The notes: generated by a model from the letters alone, not told the origin. Shown: positions 7,270 through 15,575, counted from the stretch's first letter. The stretch: DNA of 23,492 nucleotides from Eubacteriaceae bacterium (GCA_031280495.1 JAITGT010000030.1:1-23492), one strand, 5' to 3'. Made by a program: numbers and translations.

Positions 7270-7833
7270 ATGGCAATAAGGCAACTTCGCTACAGCGGGG
7301 ACGGCATTCTTAAAATGGCCAGCCGTGAGGTTGTAAAAATTGACGGGCATATTCGGGAAATTTTGGACGACATGGTGGACACAATGTACGACGCCTGTGG
7401 CATCGGCCTTGCCGCTGTGCAGGTTGGCGTGCTGCGCCGCCTTGTGGTCCTTGACATTGGGGACGGCCCTGTCCGGCTCATAAACCCGGAGATTACGCAG
7501 CAGGAAGGGCAGGAAGAGTCTGTTGAAGCCTGCCTGAGCGTCCCGGGATGGCAGGGGACTGTCTCCCGCCCGCAAAAAATTACGGTTAAGTACACCGACG
7601 AAAACGGCGACAGCCAGTCAGTGGAAGCAGAAGGCCAGCTCAAGCGCGTGCTCTGCCACGAAATCGACCATCTTTTTGGAATCCTTTATTCGGACATTGC
7701 CTCCTCCCTGTATGAGGTGCATGACAGCGATGGCGAGGCAGCGGAAGAAGAGGCGCCTGAATCGCCTGAAGAAGCAGCTTCCCCCGAAGGCGCCGGCGAA
7801 GCTGCGCCTGGCCATGCCGGGCAAGGGGTGTGA
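7270..7833 (+). CDS. def: Peptide deformylase with acidic C-terminal extension
   Basis: 187 aa from ATG 7270, with AGGAGG (7258-7263) 6 nt upstream. It removes the N-formyl group from nascent proteins at the ribosome exit, using Fe2+ or Zn2+. All three family motifs are present: GIGLAAVQVG (44-53), EACLSVPG with metal ligand C88, and HEIDHL with H130, E131 and H134. The usual EGCLS reads EACLS here, a mild variation in motif II. After about residue 148 the catalytic domain is complete, and a tail of nearly 40 residues follows that is rich in Glu, Ala and Pro and probably disordered. The stop is 7 bp before the chosen fmt start. def-fmt pairing is normal: one enzyme removes what the other adds. 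Confidence 0.95.
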   Translation: MAIRQLRYSGDGILKMASREVVKIDGHIREILDDMVDTMYDACGIGLAAVQVGVLRRLVVLDIGDGPVRLINPEITQQEGQEESVEACLSVPGWQGTVSRPQKITVKYTDENGDSQSVEAEGQLKRVLCHEIDHLFGILYSDIASSLYEVHDSDGEAAEEEAPESPEEAASPEGAGEAAPGHAGQGV

Positions 7834-7840
7834 GCAGGCT

Positions 7841-8785
7841 TTGGACATTGTCTTCATGGCTTCGTCGGAGTATGCGCTCCCAGCCCTCCATGCCATTATC
7901 CAGGCAGGCCACCGCATCGCCCTTGCGGTCACGCAGCCAGATCGCCCTTCTTCGCGCCGAGGGCTAAAGCCTGTTCCCAACGCGGTAAAGAAGGCAGCCA
8001 GGGAACTGGGCCTGCCGTTGGCGCAGCCTGAGGGCGCCAGCGATCCAGCCTTGCTCAATGCGGCGCAAAGCTGCGGGGCGGCGGTTGTCTGCGCATATGG
8101 CCAGCTGCTCGGGGAAAGCCTTCTGCGCGCCCCCCTCTATGGCTCCTTAAACATCCATTTTTCGCTTTTGCCCCGGCATCGGGGCGCTGCGCCTGTGCAA
8201 AGGGCTATTATGGAAGGGGACAGGGTGTTTGGCCTATCCATCATGCAGATGGGCAAAGGCCTGGACACAGGCGATGTCCTTATGCGCCGCTCCTTTCCCT
8301 TGCCGGAGGGCATGGCGGCATGGGAAGCTTTTGGGCTGCTAGCGAACGAAGGGGCAAGCGCCATTGTGCAGGTTCTTGAAAGATGCGAACTGGGAACAAG
8401 CGAGAGGAGCCCGCAAGACGAATCGCTTGCCACTTACGCCAAAAAAATTGAAAAAAGCGAAAGGCGTGTCCGCTTCTCCAGCCCAGCCCGTGCAGTGCAC
8501 AACCAAATTCGCGCGCTCGACGCGTCGCCTGGCGCATATGGCGTCATGGAAGGAAGGCATGTCCTGTTTTTTGATTCAAGCCTTGTGGCGGAAGGGCGTG
8601 AAATGGCTGAAAAGCCCGGAACGGTCTTGGGCGAGAGGGATGGCCGCCTGCTCATTGCCGCAGAGGGCGGAATTCTCGGCATCGGCCGCCTTAAGGCGGA
8701 AGGAAAGGGCATGGTGGCGGGGCACGAATTCTTTCGGGGGCTTCGGGGCAACGCCAGCGCCTTTTCTTCGGAAGAGGCCCGGTAG
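7841..8785 (+). CDS. fmt: Methionyl-tRNA formyltransferase
   Basis: 314 aa if started at TTG 7841, which aligns LDIVFMASSEYALPAL with the family N-terminus (M.IVFMG) and gives the usual length. ATG 7814, inside def, would add 9 residues and also lacks a clear SD, so the start is uncertain. The enzyme formylates Met-tRNAfMet with 10-formyl-THF for translation initiation. Active-site residues are present in the expected order and spacing: N104 and H106 (SLNIHFSLLP), then RGAAPVQRAI, then D142 (GLDTGD). The C-terminal OB-like tRNA-binding domain (about 205-310) includes NQIRALDASPGAYG. It is followed 28 bp later by the Zn-peptidase gene. Confidence 0.93.
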   Translation: MDIVFMASSEYALPALHAIIQAGHRIALAVTQPDRPSSRRGLKPVPNAVKKAARELGLPLAQPEGASDPALLNAAQSCGAAVVCAYGQLLGESLLRAPLYGSLNIHFSLLPRHRGAAPVQRAIMEGDRVFGLSIMQMGKGLDTGDVLMRRSFPLPEGMAAWEAFGLLANEGASAIVQVLERCELGTSERSPQDESLATYAKKIEKSERRVRFSSPARAVHNQIRALDASPGAYGVMEGRHVLFFDSSLVAEGREMAEKPGTVLGERDGRLLIAAEGGILGIGRLKAEGKGMVAGHEFFRGLRGNASAFSSEEAR

Positions 8786-8813
8786 GCAAGAACAAAAGGA
8801 GGCTTCAACAACA

Positions 8814-9506
8814 GTGAGAAACTACATTTACTACGATGCCACTTACTTTATATACATGCTGCCCGCGCTTGCCATATCGCTGTTTGCCCAGATGCGCGTA
8901 AACTCTGCATTTAGAAAATACCGGCTAGTGCGCATGTCGTCCGGGGCCACAGGCCAGCAGGCCGCAACGCGGATCCTTTTGGCAAACGGCCTTGAGTCTG
9001 TGCGAATTGAGGGCGCCTCTGGCCTTTTGTCGGATCACTACGATCCAGCGAAGCGCATTTTGCGGCTGAGCCCCGAGGTCATGCAGGGAGCCAGCGTCGC
9101 CTCTGTCGCCATAGCCGCGCATGAATGCGGCCATGCCCTTCAGCACCAGCAAAACTATGCGTTTCTTCGCCTGCGCAGCGCGCTTGTCGCCTACGCCGGA
9201 ATTGGCAATATGGCTTCCTACTTTTTGATTCTTGCAGGAATCCTCTTTTCGGCCTCGGGGCTGGTCCTGGCAGGCATCGTTTTTTTCTCGGTGTTCGTTC
9301 TCTTTCAGCTCATTACGCTTCCTGTTGAGCTGAATGCCTCAGCGCGGGCAAAAGCTGAGCTGGACAGGCTGGGCATGGCGGCGGCCGATGAAATGCAGGG
9401 GGTTTCTTCCATGCTTTCAGCCGCTGCGCTGACTTATGTCGCTGCGACGATCACCGCCCTTTTGCAGCTGTTGCGGCTGCTCTCGCTGTTTCGAAGGCGC
9501 GACTAG
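8814..9506 (+). CDS. Membrane neutral zinc metallopeptidase (YugP-like)
   Basis: 230 aa from GTG 8814, with AAAGGAGG ending 11 nt upstream; the frame is open much earlier, but that part shadows fmt. It begins with a hydrophobic segment (YFIYMLPALAISLFAQMRVNSAF), then an extracytoplasmic or membrane-proximal domain with zinc motif HECGHALQHQ (H103, E104, H107). Two further hydrophobic helices follow (about 130-170), then LPVELNASARAKAEL and a C-terminal hydrophobic segment ending in a basic tail. This is the Zn_peptidase_2 family, typified by B. subtilis YugP, whose substrate is unknown. A position between fmt and rsmB is, from memory, common in Clostridia. Its stop codon touches the rsmB start (TAGATG), so it is part of the operon. 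Confidence 0.88.
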   Translation: MRNYIYYDATYFIYMLPALAISLFAQMRVNSAFRKYRLVRMSSGATGQQAATRILLANGLESVRIEGASGLLSDHYDPAKRILRLSPEVMQGASVASVAIAAHECGHALQHQQNYAFLRLRSALVAYAGIGNMASYFLILAGILFSASGLVLAGIVFFSVFVLFQLITLPVELNASARAKAELDRLGMAAADEMQGVSSMLSAAALTYVAATITALLQLLRLLSLFRRRD

Positions 9507-10862
9507 ATGGAAAAAAAAGGTCCGGAGTCAGCCCAAAAGAAGATATCGCCCTCGCGCCTTGCGGCGTACAAAGCACTGTCTGAGGTGCTCTTTCACGATG
9601 GGCTTTCCAATGCGGCAATCACGAGGCACACAGCGCAGCTCACCTATGAAAGCGATGCAAAGCTAGCTGCGCAAATCGTGTATGGGACAATCAAAAAGCT
9701 GAACAAGCTGGAAAAAATAGTGGGCTCGCTGTCCAATGCGCGCTCGGCAGCGGACCCCCGCGCGATTCTGGCGGTTGAAATGGGCGCATATCAGCTTCTC
9801 TACCTGGATCGAATACCTGACTACGCTGTTGTCAATGACTCTGTCAATATCGTGAAAGGGTATGTTTCCCAGAGCCTTGCGCCTTATGCAAATGGCCTCT
9901 TGCGCAACGTCGCGCGCCAAAAGGCGGCGCTGCGCGAGCCAGAAAAGAATTTCGAAAGCCGCATGCTTTATGACTATGGCTTTGGCCCGCATGCCCTCAA
10001 GGCGATTCGCTCCGTTATGGGGGACGCTGAGGCGGAAGCGTGCGCAAGGCGCTTCCAGGAGCTGCCAACGCTCTACATCCGGGTAAACACGCAAAAAACA
10101 ACGCAGGGCCAGCTTATCCGCAGCCTTGCTGAAGAAGGGATTGCGGCGGAGGGGACATATGTTCCGGGGGGGCTTCGCGTCGAGGAGGCAAAAAACCTGT
10201 TTAGAACAGAGATGTTTCGGCGCGGGGATTTCTTTGTGGAAGACCTGTCCGGGCAAATTTCGTCCTATGCCCTGGCGCCCCAAAAAAGAGACGCAGTCAT
10301 TGACGTGTGCGCCGCTCCGGGCGCTAAGTCCTTTGGCGCGTATTTGGTGAGCGGCGGCGCGCAAATAAAGAGCGCGGATGCTAACCCAAAGAGGCTGGAC
10401 ATGCTCTACCGATCGGCTAAGCAGCTTGGCATTCCAGTCAAGACTTTGCGTAGGGACGCCACTAAAGACTGCCCGGAGGAAGGGATGTACGACAAAGCCA
10501 TTTGCGACGTGCCGTGCTCAGGCCTCGGGGTTGCGTCCCGCAAGCCCGAGGCGCTTCGGTCCTTCACGCCTGAAAAACAGCGCTCGCTTGCCGCATTGCA
10601 GGCGTCTGTGCTTAGCCAGGCGTTTCGCTACCTCAAAAAGGGGGGCCGCCTGCTTTACTCCACCTGCACGCTGGCCAAAGCGGAGAACGAAGACATTTGC
10701 CAGGCCCTGGTGGACTCTGAAAAAAGCGCCAGAATGGCGCCAATATCCCTGCCCTTTGCCCTAAAGGGGAAGCACCCGGAAACAGAGTCAGGAAAACTGT
10801 TGCTCAGCCCTTCGCAAGACGGGTGCGATGGATTTTTCATGTGCCTGATTGAGAAGGCATGA
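9507..10862 (+). CDS. rsmB: 16S rRNA (cytosine-5) methyltransferase RsmB
   Basis: 451 aa from ATG 9507, directly after the preceding stop, with AAGG 10 nt upstream. The N-terminal NusB-like RNA-binding domain (about 17-140) contains DYAVVNDSVNIVK. The Rossmann methyltransferase core has DVCAAPGAKS for AdoMet binding and two catalytic cysteines, C337 in DVPCSGLG and C387 in YSTCTL. The latter is the nucleophile and the former assists product release in this family. It would methylate C967 (E. coli numbering) of 16S rRNA. It ends 9 bp before rlmN. Length and domains are normal. Confidence 0.94.
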   Translation: MEKKGPESAQKKISPSRLAAYKALSEVLFHDGLSNAAITRHTAQLTYESDAKLAAQIVYGTIKKLNKLEKIVGSLSNARSAADPRAILAVEMGAYQLLYLDRIPDYAVVNDSVNIVKGYVSQSLAPYANGLLRNVARQKAALREPEKNFESRMLYDYGFGPHALKAIRSVMGDAEAEACARRFQELPTLYIRVNTQKTTQGQLIRSLAEEGIAAEGTYVPGGLRVEEAKNLFRTEMFRRGDFFVEDLSGQISSYALAPQKRDAVIDVCAAPGAKSFGAYLVSGGAQIKSADANPKRLDMLYRSAKQLGIPVKTLRRDATKDCPEEGMYDKAICDVPCSGLGVASRKPEALRSFTPEKQRSLAALQASVLSQAFRYLKKGGRLLYSTCTLAKAENEDICQALVDSEKSARMAPISLPFALKGKHPETESGKLLLSPSQDGCDGFFMCLIEKA

Positions 10863-10871
10863 GGAAACGAC

Positions 10872-11897
10872 ATGGAGATTTGCAAAAACCTCGTGTCCAT
10901 GACGCCAAACGAGCTCAAAGAGGCATGCAGGCAAAGGGGAGAGGCGCCCTACCGGGCGGCGCAGATCCAGTCTTGGCTTCGCAAGGGGGCGCAGATAGCA
11001 GAAATGTCCGATTTGCCAGAGAAATTTCGGCAAAATTTGCAAAAAGATTTCACTTCTTTTGCTCTTGAGTTAGAAAAAACTGTCTGGGACAGCAAAAGTG
11101 GGGCGAAAAAATACTTATATTTGTGTAATGATGATATAATAATCGAAGGTGTCAACCTTGCCTATAGGTATGGAGACGCGCAATGCATATCCACACAGGC
11201 GGGATGCTCAATGCACTGCGTTTTTTGCGCATCCGGAAAAAACGGGCTTAAGCGAAACCTGTCCTGGCAAGAAATGCTTTCCCAGCTGCTGATTGCACAA
11301 AGGGATATTTGCCCTAAGATAGCAAATATTGTCTTAATGGGCAGCGGAGAGCCATTGGACAACTATGATCAGACTAAAATTTTTCTGGAAAAACTTACTT
11401 CCGCCGATGAATACGGGTATTCTCGGCGCAGAGTCACCCTTTCTACCTGTGGCGTCGTGCCGGGAATCCGCAAAATGATAGCCGACAGGCTTTTTGTCAA
11501 TCTTGCCATCTCTTTGCATGCGCCATACCACGAACTTCGGCTTCGCCTGATGCCAGTGGAAAAAAGCTACCCGCTGAATGCGCTGCTCGAAGCCGCCCGC
11601 GATTACTGGGTGTTGGGCGGCAGGCGCGTGACATATGAGTATTCAGTTGTCGAAGGGCTGAACGACACGGAATTATGCGCCTCAGAGCTAGAAAAAATCA
11701 CCAATTCCGGAGGCTCTCAAATCAACCTGATTGACATAAACGAAGGGGGATCTTTCCGCGCCAACTCCAAACAGGCAGTCGGAAAGTTTTCTGAAAAGCT
11801 TGCCAGACGCGGAGTTCCGCACACCATCCGGCGAAGCCTCGGCAGCGGCATAAACGCCGCATGCGGCCAACTGTCCGGTTATAGCCAGAAACCCTAG
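10872..11897 (+). CDS. rlmN: Dual-specificity 23S rRNA/tRNA adenine-C2 methyltransferase RlmN
   Basis: 341 aa from ATG 10872. This radical-SAM enzyme makes m2A2503 in 23S rRNA and m2A37 in some tRNAs. Cluster ligands are C112, C116 and C119 (GCSMHCVFC). The two mechanistic cysteines are also conserved: C105 in CISTQAG, and C331 near the C-terminus (NAACGQL). The GEP motif reads MGSGEPLDNYD. Residues around 60-95 are encoded by a conspicuously AT-rich stretch (about 11035-11145) unlike the flanking DNA, and an extended -10-like box lies inside it. It sits between rsmB and the stp-prkC pair, as in Bacillus. Confidence 0.95.
   Translation: MEICKNLVSMTPNELKEACRQRGEAPYRAAQIQSWLRKGAQIAEMSDLPEKFRQNLQKDFTSFALELEKTVWDSKSGAKKYLYLCNDDIIIEGVNLAYRYGDAQCISTQAGCSMHCVFCASGKNGLKRNLSWQEMLSQLLIAQRDICPKIANIVLMGSGEPLDNYDQTKIFLEKLTSADEYGYSRRRVTLSTCGVVPGIRKMIADRLFVNLAISLHAPYHELRLRLMPVEKSYPLNALLEAARDYWVLGGRRVTYEYSVVEGLNDTELCASELEKITNSGGSQINLIDINEGGSFRANSKQAVGKFSEKLARRGVPHTIRRSLGSGINAACGQLSGYSQKP
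11132..11140 (+). promoter_or_regulatory. Possible internal promoter inside rlmN
   Basis: TGaTATAAT is a perfect extended -10 sequence within an AT-rich island of the rlmN coding region. No convincing -35 is seen. It could add transcription of stp-prkC-rsgA independently of the rpoZ promoter. The match could also be forced by the Asp-Asp-Ile-Ile-Ile coding sequence. Confidence 0.25.
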
Positions 11898-11906
11898 GGA
11901 GGTCTC

Positions 11907-12635
11907 ATGCTTGCGATCGGTAAAACACATATAGGCAGACAGCGCAGCATCAACCAGGACTGCTTTACTTGCCTCAACGCCGAGCATTACTCTGTTATGG
12001 CCGTCGCAGACGGCATGGGAGGGCACAACGCCGGCGAAGTTGCCAGCAAAATCGCAGCGGACGATATAGAGGGCTATTTCAGGGACAAGCCCGACGCCGA
12101 TTTTTTCGAAAAGCCAAACGAGATAGAGGACCTGATACTCTCCATAAACAAAAAGATACATGAGGAAGCCGAATTTTCTGAGAGCTACGCCGGAATGGGC
12201 ACAACACTGACGCTGTGCGTCGCAAACGGAGTCGTAGCCAATGTCTACCATATAGGCGATTCAAGGGCATACATCATTAATGACAGCCTCACGCAGATTA
12301 CCAAAGATCATTCGCTTGTGCAGTTCCTCATCGACCAAGGGCAGCTGACGCGCCAGGAGGCTGAGAACCACCCCCGCAGAAATGTCATTACGCGTGCCCT
12401 TGGCACGGACGAAGAGATCCAGGTGGACTGTTTTCACATTGTGCTCGAAAAAGGCGACAGGCTGCTTTTATGCAGCGACGGACTGTCAAACATGGTCAAA
12501 TCCAAGGACATTTTGCGCATTGCCCGCTCCCAGCCGCTCGCCGAAGCAGTGGAGAGCCTTGTTGATCTCGCCAACGAGAATGGGGGGACAGACAATATAA
12601 CGGTTGTACTGGCTGAAATGGAGGAGACGCAATGA
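11907..12635 (+). CDS. stp: PP2C-family Ser/Thr protein phosphatase (Stp/PrpC)
   Basis: 242 aa from ATG 11907, with GGGAGG just upstream. It is a Mn2+-dependent cytosolic phosphatase that reverses phosphorylation by the adjacent kinase. PPM motifs run in order: RSINQD (13-18), ADGMGGHNAGE with metal-binding D35, GMGTTLT, HIGDSRAYI, TKDHSLVQ, LLLCSDGLSNM and GGTDNITVVL. The length is typical of the minimal bacterial PP2C enzymes. The stop overlaps the kinase start in an ATGA junction, so phosphatase and kinase should be made together. The B. subtilis counterpart is PrpC. Confidence 0.95.
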   Translation: MLAIGKTHIGRQRSINQDCFTCLNAEHYSVMAVADGMGGHNAGEVASKIAADDIEGYFRDKPDADFFEKPNEIEDLILSINKKIHEEAEFSESYAGMGTTLTLCVANGVVANVYHIGDSRAYIINDSLTQITKDHSLVQFLIDQGQLTRQEAENHPRRNVITRALGTDEEIQVDCFHIVLEKGDRLLLCSDGLSNMVKSKDILRIARSQPLAEAVESLVDLANENGGTDNITVVLAEMEETQ

Positions 12636-14491
12636 GCGCAATGATCGGAAAAGTGCTTGAAGACAAGTACGAGATCATCGAACTCGTCGGCCAGGGTGGA
12701 ATGGCTATGGTTTACAAAGCCAAGGACATTCGGCTCAACAGGTTTGTGGCAATCAAAGTCCTCAAGAGCGAGTTCATGGAGAACGAGCAGTTTCTAAAAA
12801 AGTTCATGCGCGAGGCGCAGTCCGACGCTAAGCTGACGCATCCAAATATTGTCAGCGTTTTTGACGTGGGAAGCGAAGACGGCATCTACTTTATAGTCAT
12901 GGAGTTCATAGACGGCAAGACGCTCAAAAGCTATATTAAGTCCAAAAAAAAGCTGTCTGCCCAAGAGACCGCTGAGCTTGTGCTGCCCATTGCCAATGCC
13001 CTCGCCCACGCGCACGCCAACAATATCATACATAGGGACATAAAGCCGCACAATATCCTCCTCACTTCCTCCAAGACGCCTAAAGTGGCAGATTTTGGCA
13101 TTGCCCGGGCCGTCAATTCATCAACTGTAACCGCGACCGACGAAGCCCTTGGAAGCGTGCACTACATCTCTCCGGAACAGGCAAGGGGCGGCTTCCTGGA
13201 TGCAAGAAGCGATCTTTACTCCCTCGGAATCCTCATGTATGAAATGCTCACCGGTGAGCTTCCATACGACGCGGACACGCCGGTCGCAGTCGCCCTTAAG
13301 CACGTGCAGAACAAGGTTCCCGACCCTTCCTTTCTGAATACCGGCATTCCGCCGAATATGAGCCAGATCGTCCTCAACCTTACAAGACGGAAGGCTGACG
13401 ACCGCTACCAAAACGCGAACGAGCTCATCAGCGATCTTCGCGCCTTTATTGACAGCCCTGCCGTTGAGATTGAGCCAACATATTCAGAAGAAGGCGGAGA
13501 TCCGGCGCGGGCGCTTGCGCGATCGGAAAACAAGGTCCAGACAGCCTCTAAAAAGCCCGCGGCAAAAAACCGCAAATTTGGCTACCTTCTCATCACCGCC
13601 GTTACATTGGCTGTGGCGGCGGTGCTCATGGCGATGATTCTGTATGACAACGCGGTGCCTATTCCCGAGCTTGTGGGCAGAATGTATGACGAAGCGCTTC
13701 GCCAGGAATTGAGGAGTTTGAAAATTGACTGGGAGCCTGTGTATGAAGACTCCCTAGACGTGGAAAAGGACTATATCATTGCTTCCGACCCTCAGCAGGG
13801 CACGCCTGTCAAAAGAGAGTCAAAGGTGACCCTGCACATCTCCAGGGGGCCTAGATCCATCTCTGTGCCGAGCGTTGTCGGCCTTCACAAATCTGTGGCG
13901 CAGACCCGCCTCAAGGAGCGCAACCTGAGCCAAGGGGAAGAGACGTACGCATTTGACGAGACAATTCAGAAAGACTATGTCATATCCCAAAACCCAAACG
14001 CCAACATCAGCGTTTCTGAGGGGACTCCAGTTAGCCTCGTCATCTCTCAAGGGCCCGACACAGTGACGGTGCCCGGGCTTGTGGACAAGACGGAAGCGCA
14101 GGCAAGGAGGGAATTGCAGGCAGTGGATCTCCTGCTTGGCAGCGTTACGGAAGAGGAAAGCTCCAAGCCGGTCGGAAGCATCATCGATCAGTCTCCGAAC
14201 GCGGCAACGACTGTCAAAAAGCAGTCGAGGGTCAGCATTGTCGTCAGCAAAGGGCAGAAAATTGAGAAAACAATCCAAATTTCGCTTGCCGAGCTAACGG
14301 TTGGGATCTCCGGCGACACCGTTAACGTATACGTCCGCGCGACTGAGGGCAGCCGCCCGGCTCTGTATGACGGAACAATGGTGCGCGACGCGCAGCTTGA
14401 CTTCAAAGTTAGCGGGTTCCCAGGCGAAAAGCTTGAGTATGAAATAAGAATAAATGGAACAAACATGGGCATTAGAGAGATGCTGTTCTAG
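12632..14491 (+). CDS. prkC: PASTA-domain Ser/Thr kinase PrkC
   Basis: 619 aa from ATG 12632, overlapping stp by 4 bp, with GGAGGAG upstream. The cytoplasmic kinase domain (about 12-275) has a glycine loop GQGGMAMVY, K42, HRD aspartate D136 and DFG aspartate D154, so it should be active. A juxtamembrane linker and one transmembrane helix (about 318-338) lead to three extracellular PASTA repeats (about 342-408, 409-476, 477-543). A further 75 or so residues look like a beta-sandwich cap (starting QKIEKTIQISL) rather than another PASTA. PASTA domains bind muropeptides or lipid II; in B. subtilis PrkC links wall fragments to germination, which fits the sleB-ypeB genes nearby. The rsgA start follows the stop directly. 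Confidence 0.95.
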   Translation: MSAMIGKVLEDKYEIIELVGQGGMAMVYKAKDIRLNRFVAIKVLKSEFMENEQFLKKFMREAQSDAKLTHPNIVSVFDVGSEDGIYFIVMEFIDGKTLKSYIKSKKKLSAQETAELVLPIANALAHAHANNIIHRDIKPHNILLTSSKTPKVADFGIARAVNSSTVTATDEALGSVHYISPEQARGGFLDARSDLYSLGILMYEMLTGELPYDADTPVAVALKHVQNKVPDPSFLNTGIPPNMSQIVLNLTRRKADDRYQNANELISDLRAFIDSPAVEIEPTYSEEGGDPARALARSENKVQTASKKPAAKNRKFGYLLITAVTLAVAAVLMAMILYDNAVPIPELVGRMYDEALRQELRSLKIDWEPVYEDSLDVEKDYIIASDPQQGTPVKRESKVTLHISRGPRSISVPSVVGLHKSVAQTRLKERNLSQGEETYAFDETIQKDYVISQNPNANISVSEGTPVSLVISQGPDTVTVPGLVDKTEAQARRELQAVDLLLGSVTEEESSKPVGSIIDQSPNAATTVKKQSRVSIVVSKGQKIEKTIQISLAELTVGISGDTVNVYVRATEGSRPALYDGTMVRDAQLDFKVSGFPGEKLEYEIRINGTNMGIREMLF

Positions 14492-15373
14492 ATGGGCGAA
14501 GGGGAAAGCAATATTGAGACAGGCACAATTGTAAAAGGCGTGGGAGGCTTTTACACCATTCGCACGGACAGCGGGAAAGTTTGCACCATTCGCGCGAGAG
14601 GGCGCTTTCGCATTAGCGGGGTTACCCCCCTTGTCGGCGACAGGGTGCGGTTTCGGCTGGAAAGCGGCATGATGACCGAAGTGCTGCCGCGCTTAAGCTG
14701 CCTGGCGAGGCCGAGCGTAGCGAACGCGACGCTCGGCCTCATTGTCGCAAGCCTGAAAAGCCCGGACGCGTCGTATCCTCTCTTGGACAAAATGCTCATA
14801 CAAAACGGCGCTTCCGGGCTAAAGAGCGCAATCTGCTTTAACAAGGCGGATCTTGCGGACAAAGGCCAAATTGCCGAGGTGAAGGATATATACAAAGGGG
14901 CAGGCGCAGACCTTGTGTTTGCCAGTGTCGCTTATGGAGAGGGGCTCGACGAGATAGAGAGGCTTTTGAAAGGAAACACCACTATATTTTCCGGCGTTTC
15001 AGGCGCAGGCAAGTCGACCATTATATCAAAATTCTGCCTGGATCGAGAGATCGCCTCGCAAGAGATCAGCCGCAAGCTCCGGAGGGGAAAGAACACCACA
15101 AGGCATGCGGAGATTTATGTGACGGGCAGGGGCGACTATATTGTGGACACGCCAGGCTTTTCGCTTTTGGATCTCAGCCTTCCCGCCGATGCCGTCTGGA
15201 AACACTATCCGGAGTTTTACGACTACTCGGACTGCCGCTACCGCAACTGCATGCACCTTTCCGAACCTGGCTGCAGCGTCAAGGCAGCTGTTGCGTCAGG
15301 GCAGATCAACCCGATCCGATTCTACAGCTACCAGCATATAACCAGAGGCCTAAAAGGCGCTTCAGGCTCTTAA
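14492..15373 (+). CDS. rsgA: Ribosome small subunit-dependent GTPase A (RsgA/CpgA)
   Basis: 293 aa from ATG 14492, directly after the prkC stop. Residues about 8-65 form the OB fold. The circularly permuted GTPase has G4 NKAD (117-120) before the P-loop GVSGAGKST (168-176) and G3 DTPG (219-222), with the switch segment KNTTRHAEIY between. The C-terminal zinc knuckle is C248, C253, H255 and C261 (CRYRNCMH...C). RsgA binds the 30S subunit late in assembly; in B. subtilis this protein is a PrkC substrate and is encoded in the same cluster. An intrinsic terminator begins inside the last codons. The usual next gene, rpe, is missing. Confidence 0.95.
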   Translation: MGEGESNIETGTIVKGVGGFYTIRTDSGKVCTIRARGRFRISGVTPLVGDRVRFRLESGMMTEVLPRLSCLARPSVANATLGLIVASLKSPDASYPLLDKMLIQNGASGLKSAICFNKADLADKGQIAEVKDIYKGAGADLVFASVAYGEGLDEIERLLKGNTTIFSGVSGAGKSTIISKFCLDREIASQEISRKLRRGKNTTRHAEIYVTGRGDYIVDTPGFSLLDLSLPADAVWKHYPEFYDYSDCRYRNCMHLSEPGCSVKAAVASGQINPIRFYSYQHITRGLKGASGS

Positions 15374-15383
15374 GGCCTCTTTT
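15344..15383 (+). terminator. Intrinsic terminator at the end of the rpoZ-rsgA operon
   Basis: AGAGGCCT (15344-15351) pairs with AGGCCTCT (15373-15380), followed directly by a short T run (15380-15383). The loop of about 21 nt can fold further. The upstream arm lies inside the rsgA coding sequence and the stop codon is at the base of the stem. Because the stem is symmetric, it may also stop the minus-strand transcript of the convergent small gene. Confidence 0.6.
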
Positions 15384-15394
15384 CGCTCCAAGGG

Positions 15395-15544
15395 CTAGGG
15401 CGTTGAAAGCCGCTCAAATAGGGCTTCCGAAGAAAGGCTGGAATGGTGGGCGTCCATGATGTACATATCGGATTCGAAAGAGCTGAGAAGCACTATCGCC
15501 GCCAGCGTTAGCGCGAAGTAAAGGGCAAACCGTTTTGCGGCCAT
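15395..15544 (-). CDS. Small single-pass membrane protein, 49 aa, unknown function
   Basis: Read on the minus strand, ATG 15544 opens 49 codons to TAG 15397-15395. A perfect SD AAGGAGG stands 5 nt upstream, one of the best ribosome sites in the window. The product starts MAAKRF, has a hydrophobic helix (residues about 6-22, ALYFALTLAAIVLL) preceded by Lys and Arg, and ends with a hydrophilic tail of about 27 residues (FESDMYIMDAHH..., then LSTP). No Cys lipobox is present; it could be a signal anchor or a cleaved secreted peptide. It lies convergent to rsgA and shares its terminator, in the place where rpe and, further on, the sporulation micropeptide gene spoVM are found in Bacillus, but it does not resemble SpoVM. 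I do not recognise the family. The SD, start, hydrophobic pattern and clean stop make it a credible gene. Confidence 0.62.
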   Translation of the reverse strand: MAAKRFALYFALTLAAIVLLSSFESDMYIMDAHHSSLSSEALFERLSTP

Positions 15545-15575
15545 GCCTGCCTCCTTAGGGCATTATTCTAGACAT

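Noticed and set aside
9663..10364. 233-codon minus-strand ORF opposite rsmB
   Set aside because: Antisense shadow of a strongly recognised gene; composition and lack of motifs fit a mirror frame.
11688..12251. 187-codon minus-strand ORF opposite rlmN/stp
   Set aside because: Covers the junction of two certain genes and encodes no motif; antisense shadow.
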